DNA of 64,000 nt from Pseudomonas putida NBRC 14164 (GCF_000412675.1 NC_021505.1:1048501-1112500), one strand, 5' to 3'. Shown: positions 35,307 to 43,810, numbered from the stretch's first letter. Program-made: numbers and translations. Notes: generated by a model not told the origin, from the sequence alone.

Positions 35307-35921
35307 ATGAGCAAGATCGCAATCATCGGTGCCACTGGCCGCGCTGGCAGCCAGTTGCTGGAAGAAGCCCTGCGCCGTGGCCACAGTGTGCTGGCCATCG
35401 CCCGCGACCCTTCGCCACTGCAGGGGCGTGAAGGGGTGACCGTCAAGGCGCTGGATGCCAGGGACAGTGCGGCCCTGCAAGCGGCGGTAACGGGTGTGGA
35501 CGCCGTGTTGAGCGCGGCGCATTTCTCGACCATCGAGCCGCAGGCGATCATCGAACCGGTCAAGCGGGCCGGGGTCAAGCGCCTGTTGGTGGTGGGCGGG
35601 GCCGGCAGCTTGTTGCTGCCGTCGGGGGACCGGGTGATCGACAGCCCGGATTTCCCGGAAGCCTACAAGGCCGAAGCCACTGCCGGGGTGCGTTTTCTGG
35701 AGACATTGGAGGGCGAGCCAAACCTTGACTGGACCTTCCTCTCGCCGTCGGCGGAGTTTGTTGAAGGTGAGCGCAGCGGGCGCTACAAAGTAGGCAAGGA
35801 TCATCTGCTGATCGGTGCGGATGGCAAAAGCTGGATCACCTTTGCCGACTATGCGATTGCCATGCTCGACGAGCTGGAAAAGCCAGCGCATTCGCGGCAG
35901 CGGTTTACAGTCGGGTATTGA
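35307..35921 (+). CDS. NAD(P)-binding Rossmann protein (SDR/NmrA-like)
   Basis: 204 residues. The dinucleotide-binding motif GATGRAGSQLLEEAL opens the protein (residues 7-21), followed by a second strand and VSAAHFS-like region. It lacks the SDR catalytic YxxxK in a clear position, so it may be an NmrA-like sensor or atypical reductase. GGAGAG lies eight bases before the ATG at 35307. It follows the MBL-fold gene after 28 bases and is likely co-transcribed. Confidence 0.8.
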   Translation: MSKIAIIGATGRAGSQLLEEALRRGHSVLAIARDPSPLQGREGVTVKALDARDSAALQAAVTGVDAVLSAAHFSTIEPQAIIEPVKRAGVKRLLVVGGAGSLLLPSGDRVIDSPDFPEAYKAEATAGVRFLETLEGEPNLDWTFLSPSAEFVEGERSGRYKVGKDHLLIGADGKSWITFADYAIAMLDELEKPAHSRQRFTVGY

Positions 35922-35930
35922 GTCGCCTGC

Positions 35931-35997
35931 TTCGCGGGCATGCCCGCTCCCACAGGTACAGCGCTGTACCTGTGGGAGCGGGCGCGCCCGCGAAGAG
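35931..35997. repeat. REP pair, closely spaced
   Basis: Nearly perfect inverted units from CTTCGCGGGCATGCCCGCTC through GAGCGGGCGCGCCCGCGAAG with a central GTACAGCGCTGTAC palindrome. Confidence 0.85.
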
Positions 35998-36001
35998 GCC
36001 C

Positions 36002-36877
36002 TTATTGGCCAGCCTGGCTCTCCAGCCAGTCCAGTAACTCCACCAACCCCGGCGGCAAGTTTCTGGCCTGGCTCACCAGGTAATACCCTTTCCCGGTCAC
36101 CACCTTCTGCGCAAACGGCATGCACAGCCGCCCCCCGCGCAAGTCATCGCCAATCAGCGACCAGTCGCCGATGGCCACGCCTGTCCCCTGCGAGGCCATG
36201 GCCATCGCCATGTCCAGTGTCTCGAAATGCTGCTTCGGCCCATGAGTGGCCAACGTCACCCCAGCGGCCTGTAGCCACAACTGCCAGTCATGTTCATCCC
36301 GCGAGGGGTGCAGCAGCATGTGTCGCGCCAGGTCTTCCACTTGCTGCAACGGTATCGGCCCCTCACGCAGCGAGGGGGCGCACACTGGCGTAAGTTGTTC
36401 ATCGAACAGCTTGCGCACCTGCAGCCCGTGGTTCGGCGCATCGCCGTAGACCACCGCCGCATCGAAGCCCTCGCGACGAAAATCCACCCCATGTTGCACC
36501 GTGGTGGTCAATTCCACGGGTACATCCGGGCGCAGTGCCTGCCATTCCATCAGGCGCGGCAGCAGCCAGCGCATCACGCACGTCGGGGCCTTGAGCTGCA
36601 AGGTCGTGCTGCGCCCACCCACTTCGCGCACGCCTTGCTCGATCAGCGCGAACACCTGCTGCACCCGAGGCAGCCAGTCCTGGCCTTCACGGGTCAGGCT
36701 AAGCCCGCGGGCCTGGCGCTGGAACAGGGCATAACCCAGGTGTTCTTCGAGGGCAGCTATCTGGCGGCTGACGGCGCCTTGGGTGATGTGCAGCTGTTGC
36801 CCTGCACGGGTGAAGTTGCAGTGCTGGGCGGTGACCAGAAAGGTGTGCAGGGCGGGCAGGGGCGGGAGGCGTTTCAT
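36002..36877 (-). CDS. LysR-family regulator (GcvA-like)
   Basis: 291 residues. MKRLPPLPALHTFLVTAQHCNFTRAGQQLHITQGAVSRQIAALEEHLGYALFQRQ is the GcvA-type DNA-binding start. I chose ATG 36877, not upstream in-frame codons. Divergent from the ThDP enzyme gene, with 114 bases between; control of that gene is likely. Ends two bases from a REP. Confidence 0.88.
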   Translation of the reverse strand: MKRLPPLPALHTFLVTAQHCNFTRAGQQLHITQGAVSRQIAALEEHLGYALFQRQARGLSLTREGQDWLPRVQQVFALIEQGVREVGGRSTTLQLKAPTCVMRWLLPRLMEWQALRPDVPVELTTTVQHGVDFRREGFDAAVVYGDAPNHGLQVRKLFDEQLTPVCAPSLREGPIPLQQVEDLARHMLLHPSRDEHDWQLWLQAAGVTLATHGPKQHFETLDMAMAMASQGTGVAIGDWSLIGDDLRGGRLCMPFAQKVVTGKGYYLVSQARNLPPGLVELLDWLESQAGQ

Positions 36878-36991
36878 CGCACTAAGCCATGATGACAGGA
36901 CATGGCTAGTATGTGTTTTTTTGCATTGTGGCGATAGCCGTGGCTTGGGTCCAATAAGGGCATACTCCAACAAGATTCATGGTGAAACCCG

Positions 36992-38629
36992 ATGGCAACC
37001 TGCGGCGAAGTACTGGTCAATCTCCTTGAAGGCTATGGCGTCGACCATGTCTTCGGCATTCCCGGTGTACATACCGTTGAGCTCTACCGTGGCCTGGCGG
37101 GCTCGTCCATTCGCCACATCACCCCGCGCCATGAGCAGGGGGCAGGGTTCATGGCTGACGGCTATGCGCGCACCCGTGGCAAACCTGGGGTTTGCTTCAT
37201 CATTACCGGCCCTGGCATGACCAATATCACCACTGCCATGGGCCAGGCGTATGCCGACTCGATCCCGATGCTGGTGATTTCCAGTGTGCAGTCCCGTGAT
37301 CAGCTGGGCGGTGGCCGCGGCAAGCTGCACGAACTGCCCAACCAGTCGGCGCTGGTGTCGGGAGTGGCCGCGTTTTCTCACACCTTGATGAGTGCTGCAG
37401 ACCTGCCGCAGGTGCTGGCGCGGGCATTTGCCGTGTTCGAGAGCGCCCGGCCACGCCCGGTGCATATCGAAATCCCGCTGGACGTGCTGGTCGAACCGGC
37501 CGACTTCCTGCTGCCGGGCCGCCCGGTGCGTGGCAGCCGGGCAGGGGCAGCGCCGCAGGCCGTGGCACAGATGGCCGAGCGCCTGGCAGGTGCCAAGCGG
37601 CCGTTGATCCTGGCGGGCGGTGGCGCGTTGGCCGCGGGTGCTGCGCTGGCGCGCCTGGCCGAACACCTTCAGGCCCCGGTGGCCCTGACCATCAATGCCA
37701 AGGGTTTGCTCCCGGCCAGCCACCCGCTGCAGATCGGTTCGACCCAGTCACTGCCGGCTACTCGAGAGCTGGTGGCTGAAGCGGACGTGGTGCTGGCGAT
37801 CGGTACCGAACTGGCTGAAACCGATTATGACGTGACCTTCAAGGGTGGCTTCGAGATCCCGGGTAGCCTGCTGCGCATCGATATCGATCCGGACCAGACC
37901 GTGCGTAACTACCTGCCGGAGCTGGCGCTGGTAGCCGATGCCGAGCTGGCCGCCGAGGCATTGCTCGCTGCCTTGCAGGCTCAGCCGCAACCTGTGCGCG
38001 AAAGCACCTGGGGTGTGGCTCGCGTGTCCAACCTGCGCCAGACACTGGCGGCAGGTTGGGACCAGCCAACCCTGAGCCAGACCCGTCTGCTGAGCGCGAT
38101 CCTGGAGCGACTGCCCAATGCCGTGCTGGTGGGCGATTCGACCCAGCCGGTGTACACCGGCAACCTGACCCTGGACATGCACCAGCCACGTCGCTGGTTC
38201 AATGCCTCAACCGGCTACGGCACCCTGGGTTATGCGCTGCCTGCGGCCATGGGCGCGTGGTTGGGGAGTGCGGAGCAAATCGGCCAGCGCGCGCCTGCGG
38301 TGTGCCTGATTGGTGACGGCGGTTTGCAGTTCACCCTGCCGGAGCTTGCCAGTGCTGTGGAGGCACAGGTGCCGCTGATCGTGCTGCTGTGGAATAACCA
38401 GGGGTACGAGGAGATCAAGAAGTACATGGTCAACCGGGCGATCGAGCCGGTCGGGGTAGATATCCATACCCCGGACTTCATCGGCGTGGCGCGGGCGCTG
38501 GGGGCTTCGGCGGAGCATGTGACCGACGTGAAGCAGCTGCAGGCGGCGCTGGGGCAGGCGGTGGAGCGCAAGGGGCCGACCTTGATCCAGGTTGACCAGA
38601 ATCAGTGGCAGGAAACCGTGGCGGGTTGA
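36992..38629 (+). CDS. Thiamine-diphosphate enzyme (acetolactate synthase-like / 2-ketoarginine decarboxylase-like)
   Basis: 545 residues, three-domain ThDP fold. The catalytic Glu48 is in TPRHEQGAGFMADGYAR; the central domain is at about 190-330. The cofactor motif GDGGLQFTLPELASAVEAQVPLIVLLWNN is the GDG-x(24-27)-NN signature. It resembles AruI (5-guanidino-2-oxopentanoate decarboxylase) as well as catabolic acetolactate synthase, but no aruH transaminase or small subunit is near, so substrate is left open. Controlled probably by the divergent LysR gene. Confidence 0.8.
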   Translation: MATCGEVLVNLLEGYGVDHVFGIPGVHTVELYRGLAGSSIRHITPRHEQGAGFMADGYARTRGKPGVCFIITGPGMTNITTAMGQAYADSIPMLVISSVQSRDQLGGGRGKLHELPNQSALVSGVAAFSHTLMSAADLPQVLARAFAVFESARPRPVHIEIPLDVLVEPADFLLPGRPVRGSRAGAAPQAVAQMAERLAGAKRPLILAGGGALAAGAALARLAEHLQAPVALTINAKGLLPASHPLQIGSTQSLPATRELVAEADVVLAIGTELAETDYDVTFKGGFEIPGSLLRIDIDPDQTVRNYLPELALVADAELAAEALLAALQAQPQPVRESTWGVARVSNLRQTLAAGWDQPTLSQTRLLSAILERLPNAVLVGDSTQPVYTGNLTLDMHQPRRWFNASTGYGTLGYALPAAMGAWLGSAEQIGQRAPAVCLIGDGGLQFTLPELASAVEAQVPLIVLLWNNQGYEEIKKYMVNRAIEPVGVDIHTPDFIGVARALGASAEHVTDVKQLQAALGQAVERKGPTLIQVDQNQWQETVAG

Positions 38630-38650
38630 ATCAAGGTTATTGCCTGTGCG

Positions 38651-38744
38651 GGCCTCTTCGCGGGTAAACCCGCTCCCACAGGATCGCCACAGTCTTCGAA
38701 AGCTGTGGTGATCCTGTGGGAGCGGGTTCACCCGCGAAGAGGCC
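38651..38744. repeat. REP pair (CGGGTAAACCCG type)
   Basis: Arms extend through CCTCTTCGCGGGTAAACCCGCTCCC and the inverted copy; further pairing (CCACAG...CTGTGG) closes the middle. Between two convergent genes. Confidence 0.87.
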
Positions 38745-38763
38745 AGCACAGGAAGAACCAGGC

Positions 38764-39684
38764 TCAGCCAGCAGTAGCCCGCAACCGCGCCACATCCCGA
38801 ATCGGTGGTGCGCCATACAGCCGGCTGTATTCACGGCTGAACTGCGACGGGCTTTCATACCCCACCCTATAGGCTGCCACCGCCGCCTCTAGCCCGTCGT
38901 TGAGCATCAACCGCCGCGCCTCCTGCAGGCGCAGCTGCTTCTGGTACTGCAACGGGCTCATCGACGTCACGGCCTTGAAGCGATGGTGCAAGGTCGAAGT
39001 GCTGAGGTTGACCTCCCGGGCCAGGTCCTCGATGCGCAGGGGCAACTGGTAGTTGTTGTTGAGCCAGGTAATGGCCTGGCACACCCGGTGAGTCTGGCTG
39101 TTGGCCAAGGCAATTTCATACAGCCGGCAACCCTGCGGCCCACGCAGCAGGCGATAGAGAATCTCGCGGCGGAACAGTGGCGCGAGCATGGCGATGTCGC
39201 GCGGGGTATCCAGCAGGCGTAGCAGCCGCAGCAAGGCGTCGAGCAATGCGGCATCGGTCCTTTCCACATACAAACCGCGGCCTGAAGGCCGGTTGGGTAC
39301 CAGCATCGGCCCGCTCTCGGCGATCAGCTGGCTGATCTCGGCCGGGTCCAGGTCCATGCGCAGGCCCAGGCTGGGGTTTTCCGGGCTGGCGTCGAGCCTC
39401 ACCCCGCTCAGCGGCAAGGTCACCGACACCACCATGTAGTGCAGGGGGTCGTAGGCGTACTGCTCGTCACCAAGGAACAGGCTTTTGCTGCCCTGGGCAA
39501 GGATGCACAGCGCCGGTTGCGCCAGGGTCGGCACCGAGCGCACGTTCTCGGTGTAGCGCACCAGATACAGGTCATCGATGGCCGATGCGGGACCATGGGG
39601 GTCGCCGGCATGGCGGCGGATCAGCTCGGCCAGTTCCAGGCGCTGCAGTTCCAGGGTCGGGTCGATGGACGTGGCGGTGGTCAT
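38764..39684 (-). CDS. AraC-family regulator
   Basis: 306 residues. The N-terminal AraC_N-type cupin (YqhC-like: LYLVRYTENVRSVPTLAQPALCILAQGSKSLFLGDEQYAY) precedes the two C-terminal helix-turn-helix units (PLRIEDLAREVNLSTSTLHHRFKAVTSMSPLQYQKQLRLQEARRLM and AAVAAYRVGYESPSQFSREYSRLYG). The start ATG 39684 has GAGGAAAG upstream. Divergent from the ABM gene 202 bases away; YqhC-type regulators often control neighbouring aldehyde or quinone stress genes. Confidence 0.87.
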   Translation of the reverse strand: MTTATSIDPTLELQRLELAELIRRHAGDPHGPASAIDDLYLVRYTENVRSVPTLAQPALCILAQGSKSLFLGDEQYAYDPLHYMVVSVTLPLSGVRLDASPENPSLGLRMDLDPAEISQLIAESGPMLVPNRPSGRGLYVERTDAALLDALLRLLRLLDTPRDIAMLAPLFRREILYRLLRGPQGCRLYEIALANSQTHRVCQAITWLNNNYQLPLRIEDLAREVNLSTSTLHHRFKAVTSMSPLQYQKQLRLQEARRLMLNDGLEAAVAAYRVGYESPSQFSREYSRLYGAPPIRDVARLRATAG

Positions 39685-39886
39685 GATGGCTTTCCTCTGC
39701 TGACCGACGCAGCATAGGTTTGGGCAAAGAGGGGCGCTAGTCGAAAGCTGCACGTCGCTTGCCTGATCCTGCCGCGCAGCAGGATCAGGCAATCGGCGAG
39801 CAGTAATGGCCTAACGCGGCGCGCGGGTGAGCCCCTAACCTTGGCAGCCTGGCTTTTTCGTCCGCCTGCTTCAAGGAGATTGTGCA

Positions 39887-40180
39887 ATGACCCTAAAACA
39901 ACCGGTCACCCATCTTGCTTTCATCCGTGCCAGCAGCGGGCGCTCGGCAGAACTGGGCGCGCGCCTGCGCGACCTGCTCGAGCCCTCGCTGCGTTCGCCG
40001 GGCTGCCTGAGCTTCACGGTACAGCGCTCCCAGGCCGATGCCGACCTGTGGTTGCTCAGTGGCAGCTGGCAGGATCAGCAGGCGATGAGTGGCTACTTTG
40101 CTTCGCCGACACTGGATGTGTTTGGCGAGCTGGTGCAGGCACAGGTGGTCAGCAGCCTGGACTTGCACACCTTCGATTGA
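39887..40180 (+). CDS. ABM-domain (antibiotic biosynthesis monooxygenase-like) protein
   Basis: 97 residues, single dimeric alpha/beta-barrel domain (FIRASSGRSAELGARLRDLLEPSLRSPGCLSFTVQRS). Such proteins act as quinol monooxygenases, heme- or small-molecule-modifying enzymes; no catalytic motif decides. AAGGAG about nine bases before the ATG. Divergent from the AraC regulator, which probably controls it. Confidence 0.8.
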   Translation: MTLKQPVTHLAFIRASSGRSAELGARLRDLLEPSLRSPGCLSFTVQRSQADADLWLLSGSWQDQQAMSGYFASPTLDVFGELVQAQVVSSLDLHTFD

Positions 40181-40229
40181 GGGTGGATGAGGTAAAGTAG
40201 CGCCCTTGTTCAACCACGCGGATAGCAAC

Positions 40230-40463
40230 ATGGCACGTAGGGAATTCACTCATTTCGAAGCGGTATCGGCGATGGTGCCGGTGGAAGGTGGCGGCTACAA
40301 CGCGGCCATTGCGGTCAAGGCCCTGGCCATGGGCGGCGCGCCGCGCTTTCACAAGGTCCTGGACGGGCAGGTGTTCAAGGGCGCCGTGGCCGCCGACGAA
40401 GCGGCCACGGCCGAGCTGCAGCGCCTGCAAGGCGTCAGCGAAGAGGGTGAACTGATCTGGTGA
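40230..40463 (+). CDS. Small hypothetical protein
   Basis: 77 residues (MARREFTHFEAVSAMVPVEGGGYNAAIAVKAL...), mixed alpha/beta character, no Cys, no signal peptide. The ATG at 40230 has only a weak GGATAG upstream. It follows the ABM gene by 49 bases and ends next to the stop of the convergent flavin reductase gene (zero spacing). I do not recognise a family; I believe similar short proteins occur in Pseudomonas. Confidence 0.65.
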   Translation: MARREFTHFEAVSAMVPVEGGGYNAAIAVKALAMGGAPRFHKVLDGQVFKGAVAADEAATAELQRLQGVSEEGELIW

Positions 40464-41069
40464 TCAGGCCGGCGGGCGGCCCATCTTGAACAGGTTGCCC
40501 AGCTCGAAATAGTCCGCCGGGCCACCGCCACGCAGGATCGGTTCGGCGGCAGCGGTATCGTAGATGCCGTTTTCAAGCAGGTGCTCGGCAATGTGCACCG
40601 CAACCACTTCTCCGAGGATCAGCCAGCTGGGCACCAGTGCCTGGTCGGCCCGCTTGAGCTGGACGATCTGGCTGACCTTGCACTCGAACGCCACCGGGGT
40701 TTCGCCTACGCGGGGCACGCTGACGATGCTCGACGGCGTGGCGGTAAGGCCGCTCAACTCGAACTCGCTCACCTCGGCAGCAACCGGCGCGCAGCTCTGG
40801 TTCATCTGCTCGGCCAGTGGGCGGGTGGCCAGGTTCCAGACGAATTCGCCGGTCTGCTCGATGTTGTTCAGGCTGTCTTTGCGCCCGACGCTGCAGAAAC
40901 CGATGATCGGCGGGATGTAGTTGAAGGCGTTGAAGAAGCTGTAGGGCGCCAGGTTCAGTCGGCCTTCGCGGTCATGCGAGGAAATCCAGCCGATAGGGCG
41001 GGGGCCGACGATGGCGTTGAACGGGTCGTGGGGCAGGCCGTGGCCTTTGGCAGGTTCGTAGTAATACAT
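40464..41069 (-). CDS. Flavin reductase-like domain protein (FMN-binding)
   Basis: 201 residues. The split-barrel FMN-binding fold is shown by FNAIVGPRPIGWISSHDREGRLNLAPYSFFNAFNYIPPIIGFC and later GETPVAFECKVSQI. Such enzymes give reduced flavin to partner monooxygenases or act on their own; no partner is adjacent apart from the ABM gene 280 bases away on the other strand. I chose ATG 41069 (MYYYEPAKGHG); the longer frame upstream reads as non-coding. Confidence 0.85.
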   Translation of the reverse strand: MYYYEPAKGHGLPHDPFNAIVGPRPIGWISSHDREGRLNLAPYSFFNAFNYIPPIIGFCSVGRKDSLNNIEQTGEFVWNLATRPLAEQMNQSCAPVAAEVSEFELSGLTATPSSIVSVPRVGETPVAFECKVSQIVQLKRADQALVPSWLILGEVVAVHIAEHLLENGIYDTAAAEPILRGGGPADYFELGNLFKMGRPPA

Positions 41070-41149
41070 CTGTGCTGGGCTTGTTGGCCCTACCTCCTGG
41101 TGGACAAGGTGCCTAGTGTGCCAAGCCTGTGCTCGCCTGCAAATGATCA

Positions 41150-41169
41150 AGCCCGGCCGAAGCCGGGCT
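41150..41169 (-). terminator. Hairpin terminator of the repeat-protein gene
   Basis: AGCCCGGC (41150-41157), loop CGAA, GCCGGGCT (41162-41169); 18 bases after the stop of the leftward gene. The T tract after the stem is poor. Confidence 0.65.
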
Positions 41170-41187
41170 GGGTGCTCGCATCAGGTA

Positions 41188-41514
41188 TCAGCTGATGCGG
41201 TGGGCGTTGGTGCGGTCGAAGCCGTCTTCAGCGAAGCGTTGGCCGCCGGTGCGGTCGAAGCCGTCTTCAGCAAAGCGCTGGCCGTTGGTGCGGTCGAAGC
41301 CGTCTTCAGCAAAGCGCTGGCCGCCGGTGCGGTCGAAACCGTCTTCAGCGAAACGTTGGCCACCGGTGCGGTCAAAACCGTCTTCAGCGTAGTTGGCGGA
41401 CTGGGTTTGAGCGGCGGCAAAGGTGTGAGCGTTGGTACGGTCGAAGCCATCTTCGGCGAAGGCGCCAGCGGCGAAAACCGAGAGGGCCAGGGTGAGGATC
41501 AGTTTGTTTTTCAT
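41188..41514 (-). CDS. Secreted EDGFDRT-repeat protein of unknown function
   Basis: 108 residues. A clear signal peptide (MKNKLILTLALSVFAAGAFA, cleaved after Ala20) is followed by six copies of EDGFDRT (starts at 21, 44, 57, 70, 83 and 96). The last five are at a strict 13-residue period with consensus EDGFDRTGGQRFA. The mature form has no Cys and no membrane segment and is slightly acidic. GGAG lies seven bases before the ATG. Monocistronic with its own terminator. I recall similar short Pseudomonas proteins annotated 'phage infection protein' on weak grounds. Function is unknown; calcium or metal binding by the Asp-rich units or processing at the repeated Ala-Glu joints are guesses. Confidence 0.82.
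   Translation of the reverse strand: MKNKLILTLALSVFAAGAFAEDGFDRTNAHTFAAAQTQSANYAEDGFDRTGGQRFAEDGFDRTGGQRFAEDGFDRTNGQRFAEDGFDRTGGQRFAEDGFDRTNAHRIS
41191..41385. repeat. Five in-frame 39-bp tandem repeats
   Basis: Each unit encodes EDGFDRT plus six residues. The copies differ at a few positions, mainly at the GG/NG/NAH codons, so the array is not a recent perfect amplification. Confidence 0.9.
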
Positions 41515-41855
41515 GGTCGTTGCTCCGGGGTTCGAGAAGTTGTTTGTTTCTATGGGTTTAATCCTACGCCGATAAATTAGATTAAAAAGCGCAAATAATA
41601 GCGTTTAAGAATCGTATAAATCGATATGTTTGGGCGAGCTCCGCGGGGGTCAGGCGGCGGTGTCAGTGATTGGCCGCAAGCCCTCGCGTCGTCGTTTTGT
41701 CAGCCATTGCAGCTTGAAGGCCGGGCATTAATGGGGCGTTAACAGTGAAATATCTTGTTTCAAAGTCCGATCAACGCTTTTTTCATACAACACCAACCGA
41801 TTTTTCAAACCTTGCTCAGCACCATCGCCGCACCTCAAACTGGAGCGGCACAACA
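41515..41855. other. 341-base intergenic region
   Basis: AT-rich segment at 41575-41640 (probable promoters for the leftward repeat-protein gene and possibly the rightward membrane gene). A longer in-frame extension of the downstream gene into this region exists but lacks coding character. No RNA gene or repeat seen. Confidence 0.5.
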
Positions 41856-42608
41856 ATGAACAAACTCCCGCAAATCACCTTGGCCTTCTGGGTCATGAAG
41901 ATCTGCGCTACTACCCTTGGCGAAACGGCAGGCGACTTGCTGTCGATGACGCTGAACATCGGCTATGCACTCAGCTCGTTGATGCTGATCAGCGTGTTCG
42001 TGCTGACCTTGCTCGGCCAGCTCTACTCGCGCCGCTACCACCCGATGCTGTACTGGCTGGTGATTCTCTCCACCAGTACCGCAGGCACCACCATGTCCGA
42101 CTTCATGGACCGCACCCTGGGCTTGGGTTATGCCACGGGTTCGGCCCTGCTCATCGGTATCCTGCTGCTGACCTTCCTGGTCTGGCGCCTGAGCGGCAAC
42201 CCGCTGGATGTCACCCGCATCAAGAATCGCTCGGGCGAGCTGTTCTACTGGGTAGCGATCCTGTTTTCCAACACGCTCGGCACTGCCCTGGGTGATTACC
42301 TGGCTGATGATTCGGGGCTTGGTTTTGCCGGTGGCGCACTGCTGATCGGCAGTGCCATCGCATTGGTGGTAGTGGCCCGTTACTGGACGCGCATCCCCGG
42401 CGTGCTGTTGTTCTGGGTGGCGTTCGTGCTCACACGCCCATTCGGCGCCACCTTGGGCGACTTCCTCACCAAGCCACATGAAAAGGGCGGCCTGGACTTC
42501 GGCACAATCGGTTCGTCGGCCGTGCTGGGCGGGGTGCTGCTGGTGCTCGTGCTGATGGCCACCTGGTACCAGCGCCGTGAGCCGCGTCAGGCGTTGGAGA
42601 TGTCCTGA
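41856..42608 (+). CDS. COG4705-type membrane protein with four internal repeats
   Basis: 250 residues, eight TM helices in four two-helix repeats. Each repeat has a TTxGE/SD/GD-type motif: TTLGETAGDLLS, TTMSDFMDRTLG, TLGTALGDYLAD, PFGATLGDFLT. The acidic residue repeats four times in the membrane, suggesting ion transport. Family known as uncharacterised membrane-anchored protein. I chose ATG 41856 because GGAG lies ten bases ahead. The last 22 bases overlap the 3' end of the convergent fic gene. Confidence 0.8.
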   Translation: MNKLPQITLAFWVMKICATTLGETAGDLLSMTLNIGYALSSLMLISVFVLTLLGQLYSRRYHPMLYWLVILSTSTAGTTMSDFMDRTLGLGYATGSALLIGILLLTFLVWRLSGNPLDVTRIKNRSGELFYWVAILFSNTLGTALGDYLADDSGLGFAGGALLIGSAIALVVVARYWTRIPGVLLFWVAFVLTRPFGATLGDFLTKPHEKGGLDFGTIGSSAVLGGVLLVLVLMATWYQRREPRQALEMS

Positions 42609-43726
42609 GTGTTGATGCGATAGCGGGTACTGCGGCCCCCGCCTGGCAGGCGAACCAGGCAAGCCTTGTCGAGCAGGTCGGTAAGGTGGCGGGTCGCAGT
42701 GGCCTTGGAAACCTTCGCCACTGCCTGGTACTGCGTAGCGCTGATGCCCTCCTCGAAACCGCGGGGGCCCCCATCAAGCAACCTGTTGAGCACCTTGACC
42801 TGTTCAGGCAGCAAGCCATCTGCGCGATGCGCCTGCCAGAACCTGGCCTTGGCCAGTATCCGGTCGATGTTTGCCAGTGCCTGTTCGAGGCTGCGCAGCA
42901 ATGTGGCAAGGAACCAGGACAACCAGCGGGTGATATCCAGGTCGCCTTTCTGGCTGCTCTCCAGGACCTGGTAATAGCCGGCCCTGTCCTCGAGGATGCT
43001 GGCGGACATGGCATAGAAGCGAATGGCCTGGCGCTCAGCTTGGGCCAGCGCCAGGTCGGTGATTGCCCGGGTCAGCCGACCATTGCCATCATCGAACGGG
43101 TGCAGCGTGACAAACCAGAAGTGCGCAATACCGGCGCGTAACAGCGGATCCAGACCAGCGATATCGAGGCTGTTGGCAAACCAGTCGAGAAACGCCGCGA
43201 GCTGTGTTTCAAGACCCTCGCGCGGTGGTGCCTGGAAATGCACGGTGGGCTTGTCGAGACGGCCGGAGATCACCTGCATGGGCACTTCATCACGTAACCG
43301 GCCGACCAGTACCGCCTTGCTCAAGGCGCCTTGTACTTCCGGGAATAGCCACTGGTGCCAAGTGAACAGGCGTTGCAGGGTCAGTGGTCGGTCATACCCT
43401 TGAGTTGCATCCAGCATCAGTTCCGCCAGCCCTTCACTGCGGGCACTGGTAGCTCCCGGTTCATCCATGCCCAGCCGACGGGCAAGAGAAGAGCGCACCG
43501 AGCCCACATTCAGCTGTTCACCTTCGATTGCCGAGGATGTGACGATGTTCTGCAGCAGCGTATCCAGCATGTTCTGGCACTCGCTGAGCCCATTGATGCT
43601 GCCGATCTTGCCCAGCAGACGACCTTGCATGCTGATGCAGTTGCGCAGGAGCGGGGCAATGGTTTCGTTTTGCCAGGTAAATTGGGGCCAGGCTGGTTGC
43701 TGCCAGATCCACAAAGGGCTGTTCAT
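42587..43726 (-). CDS. Fic-domain protein (class II, DUF4172) with C-terminal winged helix
   Basis: 379 residues. N-terminal DUF4172 (MNSPLWIWQQPAWPQFTWQ); inhibitory helix with S64-x3-E68-G69 (TSSAIEGE), which blocks the active site in class II Fic proteins; Fic motif HPFDDGNGR at 209-217; C-terminal winged helix (about 310-379, SATQYQAVAKVSKATATRHLTDLLDKACLV). Fic enzymes transfer AMP from ATP to Ser, Thr or Tyr of targets. ATG 43726 chosen. The promoter carries twin dyads (43747-43810), so DNA binding by the own winged helix and autoregulation are likely. Target unknown. Confidence 0.9.
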   Translation of the reverse strand: MNSPLWIWQQPAWPQFTWQNETIAPLLRNCISMQGRLLGKIGSINGLSECQNMLDTLLQNIVTSSAIEGEQLNVGSVRSSLARRLGMDEPGATSARSEGLAELMLDATQGYDRPLTLQRLFTWHQWLFPEVQGALSKAVLVGRLRDEVPMQVISGRLDKPTVHFQAPPREGLETQLAAFLDWFANSLDIAGLDPLLRAGIAHFWFVTLHPFDDGNGRLTRAITDLALAQAERQAIRFYAMSASILEDRAGYYQVLESSQKGDLDITRWLSWFLATLLRSLEQALANIDRILAKARFWQAHRADGLLPEQVKVLNRLLDGGPRGFEEGISATQYQAVAKVSKATATRHLTDLLDKACLVRLPGGGRSTRYRINTQDISNA

Positions 43727-43746
43727 GATTGTGCCGATCCATCCTG

Positions 43747-43810
43747 TGAGCCGAATAAGCCGGCTATTCGGCTCATTGGGTGAGCCGAATAATAGCGCTA
43801 ATCGGCTCAC
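43747..43810. promoter_or_regulatory. Two 30-bp dyads upstream of fic
   Basis: Dyad 1 is TGAGCCGAATA/TATTCGGCTCA (43747-43757 with 43765-43775). Dyad 2 is GTGAGCCGA/TCGGCTCAC (43780-43788 with 43802-43810). The centres are 34 bases apart, about three helical turns. The four half-sites begin 21 bases before the fic ATG, and I find no copy elsewhere in the window. Confidence 0.8.

Noticed and set aside
36992..38629. Firm call as aruI for the ThDP enzyme
   Set aside because: Sequence is AruI-like, but the partner aruH is absent and P. putida carries another aruHI-like locus elsewhere as far as I recall, so the specific symbol was withheld.
41191..41385. Possible CRISPR-like array because of the regular 39-bp repeats
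   Set aside because: Repeats are contiguous, in-frame and encode a signal-peptide protein; no spacers and no cas genes.
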